Positions 58,586 to 64,000 of a stretch of DNA of 64,000 nucleotides are shown in pieces. The notes under the pieces are model-generated. The model had not been told where the DNA came from and ran no database searches. It saw only the letters and a list, made by a program, of their open reading frames with translations. The stretch's first letter is position 1. The number at the start of each line of letters is the position of its first letter. The DNA lies in contig JAXDNY010000261.1 of NCBI GenBank assembly GCA_034669145.1, positions 27,328 to 91,327 of the forward strand. The letters are read 5' to 3'. The stretch comes from PALSA-894 sp034669145 (GTDB taxonomy: Bacteria > Pseudomonadota > Alphaproteobacteria > Rhizobiales > Xanthobacteraceae). Both the position numbers and the translations under genes were made by a program.

Positions 58586-61372
58586 GTGAGTATCCGACTC
58601 CGTCTGCTGTTGCTGGTGCTGGGAGCTGTTCTGTTGCCAGCTATCCTTGTCGGATGGCGCTACTACCAGGATCGCGGCAAGGACATTGAGGTTGCCATCA
58701 GCGGTTTGACCGCGACAGCGCGGACGATCGCATCCAACCTCGACGGCAAGGTCCAGGCGACGGCTCAGCTTCATTTCGGGTTGGCGCGGGCCCGCGATTT
58801 CGGCGGCCGCGATAAGGCGGCGTGTTCCGATTTCCTTTCCGAGGTTCTCGCGAAAAACCCGCAGTTCACCGGGATCCTGACCATAGAACCTGACGGCAGT
58901 TTGTTTTGCGATTCCCTGCGCACCGGGCGGGTCCTTGACTTGCGCGACCGCGAGTACTTCCAACAGGTGCTCAACACCACTGGCTCCATTGTCATACAGC
59001 CGGTGTTCGGCCGGCTCACAGGCTCGGCTGTGCTGCAAATCGCGTATCCGGCGCGCGATGAGGCTCAGCGGCTGCAGTTCGTGTTACTGGCCTCGCTTGA
59101 TCTCAATAGGTTCATGAAGGAGCAAGCCGAAAACTTGCCGTCCGGCTTCGAAGTGCTTCTGGCTGACAGCAAGGGTACGGTATTGACCTGGTCGCCGGCG
59201 AAACTCCGGGCCGACAGGCCCGGCACGTCGATCGCAAATTCTGCACTTTTCCGCTTTGCAGCGGAGCATGGCGACGCCACGAGAGAGTTGCTCAATCCTG
59301 ATGGCGAATCCCAGGTTTGGGCGGACGTCGACGCGCTCGGCATCGGCGGCGTCAATTTGCATATCATCGTCGGCCGCTTGAAATCGGAACTGGTCGCCGC
59401 TCCAAACCGGCGTCTCGCCGAGGACATCGGCGTTCTCGGCGTCTTGTCGATTTTGCTGTTCGCCGGCGTATGGCTGCTGGCCGAACTCGGCATTCGATTC
59501 CAGATCAGCCGCATCGCGGCCATGGCCGAACGCTTGGGTGCGGGTGATCTCGGTGCGCGCGTTCTGCCGCCTTATCCCAAAGGCGAGCTTGGCCGCTTGA
59601 TGACCGTTCTGAATGGTACCGCTGGATCTCTCGAACGCCAGAGATGCGACATCGAGGATCTCAACGAGAGGCTTCGCCATTCGCAACGACTGGAGGCGGT
59701 GGAAAAGCAACGGCTCGACATCGCCCTCAACAATATGACGCAAGGCTTGGTGCTGTTCGATGCGACGGAGCGAATTGTCATCTGCAATCCGCGCTATATC
59801 GAAATGTATGGCCTGTCGCCAACCGTGGTAAGGCAGGGTTGCAGCTTTCGCGATCTCCTTGCGCACCGAAAGGAGACCGGATCGTTCAAGGGTGATATCG
59901 AGGAGTATTGCTCATTTACAGCGCGCAATCTGGCCTTGGGAAAAGTCGCCAAAATCACGGTAGATACCGCGGACGGACGTTCGATTCAGATCGTGAACCA
60001 GCCGCTGGCAGACGGCGGGTGGTTGGCGACGCACGAGGACATGACAGAGCGCAGGCGATCTGACGAGCGGATCAAGCACCTGGCCCACTACGATGCGCTC
60101 ACCGATTTGCCAAATCGGTTGCTGTTTCGCGAACAGCTCGATCATGCGCTCGCGATACTTCAGCGCGGCGAGCGACTCGCAGTGCTCTATATCGACATCG
60201 ATGAGTTCAAGAGCATCAACGACTCGCTCGGTCATCCGGTCGGCGACGAATTGCTCAAGGCGGTAGCGGGTCGCCTGCGCGGCTGCCTCAACGCGACCGA
60301 CTCCGCAGCCCGGATCGGCGGCGATGAATTTGCAATCATTCAGACGGAGGTAGAGCGGCCAGCGGATATCGCTGACCTCGTAGCGCGGATCTATGAGGCG
60401 ATCCGGGAGCCTTTTGAATGTGTCGGTCATCTGCTCACCACGGACGCCAGTATCGGTATTGCGCTGGCCCCCGCTGACGCCACCGATCTGGATCAACTGC
60501 TGAGCAACGCTGATTTGGCTATGTACGCGGCCAAAGCCGATGGACGCCGGACCTATCGCTTCTTCGAACCTGGGATGGAAGCGCGCGTGTCGGCCTTGCG
60601 CAAAATGGAGATGGATCTGCGCCAGGCGATCAAGGACGGCGGACTGGAGCTTCACTATCAGCCCATCGTCAATCTTCGAGATAGCAAGGTCAGCGGCTGT
60701 GAAGCGCTGTTGCGCTGGCGCCACCCCGAACTCGGTATGATCTCGCCCGCGGACTTCATACCGGTCGCCGAAGATACCGGTCTGATCAATCCGCTCGGCG
60801 AATGGGTGCTGACCACGGCTTGTGCCGAGGCTACAACCTGGCCGGATGACATCAAGATCGCGGTCAATGTTTCGCCGGTTCAGTTCCGGAACAAGGCCTT
60901 CGCGCTCAAGGTCGCCGCCGCGCTCGCGTTGTCGGGGCTTTCGCCTCACAGGCTGGAGCTTGAGATCACCGAGGCGGTTCTCATTCGCGACGATGAGGCA
61001 GCGCTCGTCGTGCTCCATCAACTGCGGGAACTCGGGGTGCGCATCGCGCTCGACGATTTCGGCACCGGGTATTCCTCGCTGAGCTATCTGCAGCGCTTTC
61101 CGTTCGACAGGATCAAGATCGATCGGTGTTTCATCAAGAGCATCGCCGAACCCGGCGGGTCATCTTCCATCGTGCAGGCCGTGGTGAACATCGCCGCCGC
61201 GAACAACATGACGACGACGGCGGAAGGCGTTGAGACAGAACAGCAAAGGGAAATACTCCTGAAGCTCGGGTGCTCTGAAATGCAGGGATATCTGTTCAGT
61301 GCGGCGATATCCGCCGGGGAGATCAGGCAATTCTTCCCGTCGCGCCGTGAGAGCATGGTGGACGCGGCTTGA
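58586..61372 (+). CDS. dCache-HAMP-PAS-GGDEF-EAL protein
   Basis: Membrane c-di-GMP enzyme of 928 residues. First membrane segment about 4-24; periplasmic dCache-type sensor about 30-270 (AKNPQFTGILTIEPDGSLFCDS, DRDREYFQQVL-like region); second membrane segment about 285-305; HAMP about 305-360; PAS about 375-490 (ALNNMTQGLVLFDATERIVICNPRY in parts); GGDEF about 505-665 with intact RIGGDEFAII; EAL about 680-920 with EALLRWRHPE, NVSPVQF, DDFGTGYSS and EGVE intact. So both synthesis and breakdown of c-di-GMP are possible. Start GTG 58586 with a weak ribosome site. Stands alone. It is a plausible c-di-GMP source or sink for the PilZ receptors, by inference only. Confidence 0.92.
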   Translation: MSIRLRLLLLVLGAVLLPAILVGWRYYQDRGKDIEVAISGLTATARTIASNLDGKVQATAQLHFGLARARDFGGRDKAACSDFLSEVLAKNPQFTGILTIEPDGSLFCDSLRTGRVLDLRDREYFQQVLNTTGSIVIQPVFGRLTGSAVLQIAYPARDEAQRLQFVLLASLDLNRFMKEQAENLPSGFEVLLADSKGTVLTWSPAKLRADRPGTSIANSALFRFAAEHGDATRELLNPDGESQVWADVDALGIGGVNLHIIVGRLKSELVAAPNRRLAEDIGVLGVLSILLFAGVWLLAELGIRFQISRIAAMAERLGAGDLGARVLPPYPKGELGRLMTVLNGTAGSLERQRCDIEDLNERLRHSQRLEAVEKQRLDIALNNMTQGLVLFDATERIVICNPRYIEMYGLSPTVVRQGCSFRDLLAHRKETGSFKGDIEEYCSFTARNLALGKVAKITVDTADGRSIQIVNQPLADGGWLATHEDMTERRRSDERIKHLAHYDALTDLPNRLLFREQLDHALAILQRGERLAVLYIDIDEFKSINDSLGHPVGDELLKAVAGRLRGCLNATDSAARIGGDEFAIIQTEVERPADIADLVARIYEAIREPFECVGHLLTTDASIGIALAPADATDLDQLLSNADLAMYAAKADGRRTYRFFEPGMEARVSALRKMEMDLRQAIKDGGLELHYQPIVNLRDSKVSGCEALLRWRHPELGMISPADFIPVAEDTGLINPLGEWVLTTACAEATTWPDDIKIAVNVSPVQFRNKAFALKVAAALALSGLSPHRLELEITEAVLIRDDEAALVVLHQLRELGVRIALDDFGTGYSSLSYLQRFPFDRIKIDRCFIKSIAEPGGSSSIVQAVVNIAAANNMTTTAEGVETEQQREILLKLGCSEMQGYLFSAAISAGEIRQFFPSRRESMVDAA

Positions 61373-61496
61373 GCACAGGCCTCGGGGCTGGCGTATCCGC
61401 ACCCCCGTCCTTAACTTGGCGGTGCCTTGCCGTCGCACGCGGTGCCCGCTATGGGCAGGGGGCAGTCCCCCACAATCTGCGAGTTTGCCGCCTCTA

Positions 61497-62204
61497 ATGA
61501 GCGCCGAGACCTACAAACGCGAAGCCGCAGCCGGTGCGCTCGATTTCGTCGCACCCGGCATGCGGCTCGGGCTTGGCACCGGTTCGACGGCGCGGCCGTT
61601 CGTCGAACTGCTCGGCGAACGGGTCCGCGCCGGCCTCGACGTGATCGCGGTGCCGACCTCCGAGGTGACGCGTCTACAGGCCGAACAATGCGGCATTCCG
61701 CTCACCACGCTCGACGAGACACCCGAACTGGATCTAACCATCGACGGCGCCGACGAGATCGCGCCCGACCTCACGCTGATCAAGGGCGGCGGCGGGGCGC
61801 TGCTGCGTGAAAAGATCGTCGCTGCTGCTTCCAGGCGAATGCTGGTGATCGCCGACGAGTCGAAATGGGTCGCAATGCTGGGCCAGTTTGCGCTGCCGAT
61901 CGAGGTGGTGCCGTTCGGGCTTGCGGCGACCAAACGCGCGGTCGAAGCCGCGGCCGCAGCGGCGGGCAGTCCCGGGCCGCTGACGCTGCGCCGCGACAAG
62001 GCCGGCCATGCTTTCGTCACGGATGGCGGTCATTTCATCCTCGATGCTGCGCTGCAAAGGATCGCCGATCCGCGCTCGCTTGCCGAGCGCTTAGCGGCTA
62101 TTCCGGGGGTTGTTGAACACGGGCTTTTCATCGGGCTCGCCCATGTGGCCGTGATCGCCGGGCCGGACGGCCGGCGCATCGTCGAGCGGCCTGTCACGAG
62201 ATAG
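61497..62204 (+). CDS. rpiA: Ribose-5-phosphate isomerase A
   Basis: Interconverts ribose 5-phosphate and ribulose 5-phosphate, 235 residues. Signature blocks: LGLGTGSTARPFVELL, TIDGADEIAPDLTLIKGGGGALLREKIVAA (in parts, with the catalytic Asp and Lys-Gly-Gly loop) and VIADESKWV. ATG 61497 has no strong ribosome site but agrees with the family N terminus; upstream codons are rejected. It is followed by the DUF2059 gene after 14 bases and then by the glutathione reductase gene, all on the same strand, so the three are likely one operon. Confidence 0.94.
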   Translation: MSAETYKREAAAGALDFVAPGMRLGLGTGSTARPFVELLGERVRAGLDVIAVPTSEVTRLQAEQCGIPLTTLDETPELDLTIDGADEIAPDLTLIKGGGGALLREKIVAAASRRMLVIADESKWVAMLGQFALPIEVVPFGLAATKRAVEAAAAAAGSPGPLTLRRDKAGHAFVTDGGHFILDAALQRIADPRSLAERLAAIPGVVEHGLFIGLAHVAVIAGPDGRRIVERPVTR

Positions 62205-62218
62205 AGAAGGATCGACCC

Positions 62219-62725
62219 ATGAAACGCAGTTCGCTTCTGTTCGCCCGCGTCGGCGCAACGATGTTTGCCTGCTATCTGCTTCTCGGCGGGGCGCTTGCGC
62301 AGCAGCCGAGCCCCGCGGCGGTTACGCTTGGGCGCGAACTGGTCGAGCTCAAGGGTGGCGCCGGCATGTTCGATCCTATCGTGGTCAACGTGGTTGAGCA
62401 GACAAAAGCCGCGCTGCTGCAGACCAATCCGCAACTCGCCAAGGACCTCAACGACGTGAGCGCGCAGTTGCGCAACGAGTTCGCGCCACGCCGCACCGAG
62501 CTCATCAATGAAGCCGGCAGGCTCTATGCGGTCGCCTTCACCGAGGCCGAACTCAAGGAGATGACGACGTTCTACAAGTCGGCGCTCGGCAAGAAGATGC
62601 TGGAACGCGAGCCGGTGGTGCTCGATCAGACGTTTAATTTCATGCAGCAATGGGCGCCGCGGGTCGGCGAGGACGTGATGAACCGCTTCCGCGCCGAAAT
62701 GAAGAAAAAGGGCCACAACCTCTAA
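62219..62725 (+). CDS. DUF2059 exported protein
   Basis: A 168-residue exported protein of the DUF2059 family. Signal peptide about 1-31 (MKRSSLLFARVGATMFACYLLLGGALA). The conserved block YAVAFTEAELKEMTTFYKSALGKKMLEREPVVL, in parts, is the hallmark of the family, followed by a C-terminal helix. The function of the family is not known. AGAAGGA precedes ATG 62219. It lies between rpiA and the glutathione reductase gene. Confidence 0.85.
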   Translation: MKRSSLLFARVGATMFACYLLLGGALAQQPSPAAVTLGRELVELKGGAGMFDPIVVNVVEQTKAALLQTNPQLAKDLNDVSAQLRNEFAPRRTELINEAGRLYAVAFTEAELKEMTTFYKSALGKKMLEREPVVLDQTFNFMQQWAPRVGEDVMNRFRAEMKKKGHNL

Positions 62726-62736
62726 CGCTCGCATCC

Positions 62737-64000
62737 ATGGCTGAGTACGACACCGATCTCTTCGTCATTGGCGGCGGCTCGGGCGGCGTGCGCGCCGCGC
62801 GGATCGCGGGCCAGCACGGCGCGCGCGTGATGCTGGCGGAGGAGTATCGCGTTGGCGGCACGTGCGTGATCCGCGGCTGCGTGCCGAAGAAGCTGCTGGT
62901 CTATGCGTCGCGCTTCGCGCACCAGTTCGAGGATGCGGCGGGCTATGGCTGGACCTTGGGCGAGCGCTCGTTCGACTGGCCAACGCTGATCGCCAACAAG
63001 GACAGGGAGATTGCGCGCCTGGAGGCCGCTTACGTGGCGAACCTCAACCGCGCCAATGTCTCTATCCTCAAGACGCGCGCGGTGCTGGAAGACGCACACA
63101 CCGTCCGGCTGCTCGCCGACGGCCGCCGCGTGCGCGCCAAGCACATCCTGATCGCGACCGGCGCATGGCCCGGCATGGGCACCGGCATCGCCGGCATCGA
63201 GCATGTCATCTCGTCGAACGAGGCGTTTCATCTGACCGAGCTGCCGAAGCGCATCCTGATCCAGGGCGGCGGTTACATCGCGGTCGAGTTCGCCTGCATC
63301 TTCGCGGGCCTCGGCTCGCTGGTGACGCTGGTCTATCGCGGCGAGAACATCCTGCGCGGCTTCGACGACGACGTGCGTACGCATCTGCGCACCGAGATGG
63401 AGCGGCGCGGCATCAAGGTCATCTGCAAGCGCATCGTGGAGGCGGTCGAGAAGGTCGATCGCGGGCTGTGTGTCGAACTGTCGGACCATGACGATATCGT
63501 CGTCGACAAGGTGATGTTTGCGACCGGACGGCGGCCGAATGTTGCGGGTCTCGGGCTTGAAACCGCAGGCGTGCGGCTCAACGACAAAGGCGCAATCGAG
63601 GTCGACCAGTTCTCGCGCACCTCGGTGCCGCACATCTACGCGGTCGGCGATGTGACCGACCGCCTCGCGCTGACGCCGATCGCGATCCGCGAGGGCCATG
63701 CGTTTGCCGACACGGTGTTCGGCGGCAAGCCGACCGAGGTCGACCATGCCTACGTGCCGACGGCCGTATTCTCCGAGCCGGAGGTCGGCGTCATCGGACT
63801 GACCGAGGCGCAGGCGCGCGAGCAATTCCACACGGTCGAGATCTTCAAGACGACGTTCCGGCCGTTAAAGACGGTCTTCGTCGGCAGCGAAGCCCGGATG
63901 CTGATGAAGCTCGTGATCGATGGCGCGACCGATCGCGTGGTCGGCTGCCACATCGTCGGGCCGGATGCCGGCGAGATCATCCAGGCGCTCGGCGTCGCGA
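62737..64000 (+). CDS. gor: Glutathione-disulfide reductase, runs off window
   Basis: FAD/NADPH-dependent reductase of the class I pyridine nucleotide-disulfide family; 421 codons are visible and the 3' end lies beyond 64000. N-terminal FAD site DLFVIGGGSGGVRAARIAG, redox-active disulfide GGTCVIRGCVPKKLLVYA, NADPH site ILIQGGGYIAVEFACIFAGLGS, FAD site IYAVGDVTDRLALTPIAI, and dimer-domain start AVFSEPEVGVIGLTEAQA. The second NADPH-binding block matches plant/alphaproteobacterial Gor rather than lipoamide dehydrogenase or mercuric reductase. Start ATG 62737, 11 bases after the DUF2059 stop. Confidence 0.93.
   Translation, partial: MAEYDTDLFVIGGGSGGVRAARIAGQHGARVMLAEEYRVGGTCVIRGCVPKKLLVYASRFAHQFEDAAGYGWTLGERSFDWPTLIANKDREIARLEAAYVANLNRANVSILKTRAVLEDAHTVRLLADGRRVRAKHILIATGAWPGMGTGIAGIEHVISSNEAFHLTELPKRILIQGGGYIAVEFACIFAGLGSLVTLVYRGENILRGFDDDVRTHLRTEMERRGIKVICKRIVEAVEKVDRGLCVELSDHDDIVVDKVMFATGRRPNVAGLGLETAGVRLNDKGAIEVDQFSRTSVPHIYAVGDVTDRLALTPIAIREGHAFADTVFGGKPTEVDHAYVPTAVFSEPEVGVIGLTEAQAREQFHTVEIFKTTFRPLKTVFVGSEARMLMKLVIDGATDRVVGCHIVGPDAGEIIQALGVA

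Overview
The window is a 64 kb piece of high-GC chromosome from an alphaproteobacterium, most likely of the order Hyphomicrobiales and near Bradyrhizobium, Rhodopseudomonas or Pseudolabrys. This rests on the solitary Bug-type (TctC) binding proteins, PleC/DivJ-style kinases, CtrA-type boxes and a GANTC (CcrM) cluster, intergenic repeats of the kind I recall from Bradyrhizobium and Rhodopseudomonas, and small Rhizobiales-type proteins such as DUF1289 and the retropepsin-like protease. Coding density is high and no gene-free gap exceeds 300 bases. No phage, transposase, CRISPR array or rRNA was seen. There is one tRNA (Val-CAC).

Layout. 0-4.3 kb: an OmpR-type two-component pair, then a convergent arsenic operon (arsR-arsI-arsC-aqpS) with a well-preserved promoter and two operators. 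4.4-12.6 kb: glnE, a large PAS sensor kinase of PleC type with five GANTC sites upstream, and pepN. 12.8-21.4 kb: two orphan tripartite tricarboxylate transporter receptors, a LuxR-type regulator with a CRP-like palindrome upstream, a CDF metal transporter, and flavin-dependent and cyclase-type enzymes. 21.4-29.8 kb: an ABC-2 exporter, cupin, dusA, TauE-like permease, retropepsin-like protease, DUF1289, a second sensor kinase, GST and an MBL-fold enzyme. 29.8-36.3 kb: a secreted caspase-fold protein that has lost both catalytic residues and carries a proline-rich tail, several small proteins, a beta-hydroxyacid dehydrogenase and the Mrp/ApbC carrier. 36.4-40.9 kb: a PKHD dioxygenase and an overlapping trio (helical exported protein, di-haem peroxidase fused to a cupredoxin, polytopic membrane protein). 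41-46.7 kb: three tandem Tat-exported TRAP binding proteins facing one dctQM pair. 46.9-58.3 kb: two chemoreceptors that each carry a PilZ domain and each have a CtrA-like box upstream, a DMT exporter, moaA, DUF971, a 977-residue trypsin-like/VWA protein with a C-terminal membrane tail, an L,D-transpeptidase, tRNA-Val, a PEGA-like lipoprotein and gph. 58.6-64 kb: a GGDEF-EAL protein, rpiA, DUF2059 and a glutathione reductase running off the end.

The genes suggest a free-living heterotroph that scavenges carboxylates (TRAP, Bug proteins), tolerates arsenic by reduction and channel-mediated exit, and links motility and cell cycle (PleC-type kinase, CtrA boxes on PilZ chemoreceptors, c-di-GMP turnover). 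The best candidates for undescribed biology are the protease-VWA tail-anchored protein (51.1-54.0 kb), the pseudo-caspase (29.9-32.0 kb) and the peroxidase-cupredoxin operon (37.2-40.9 kb).
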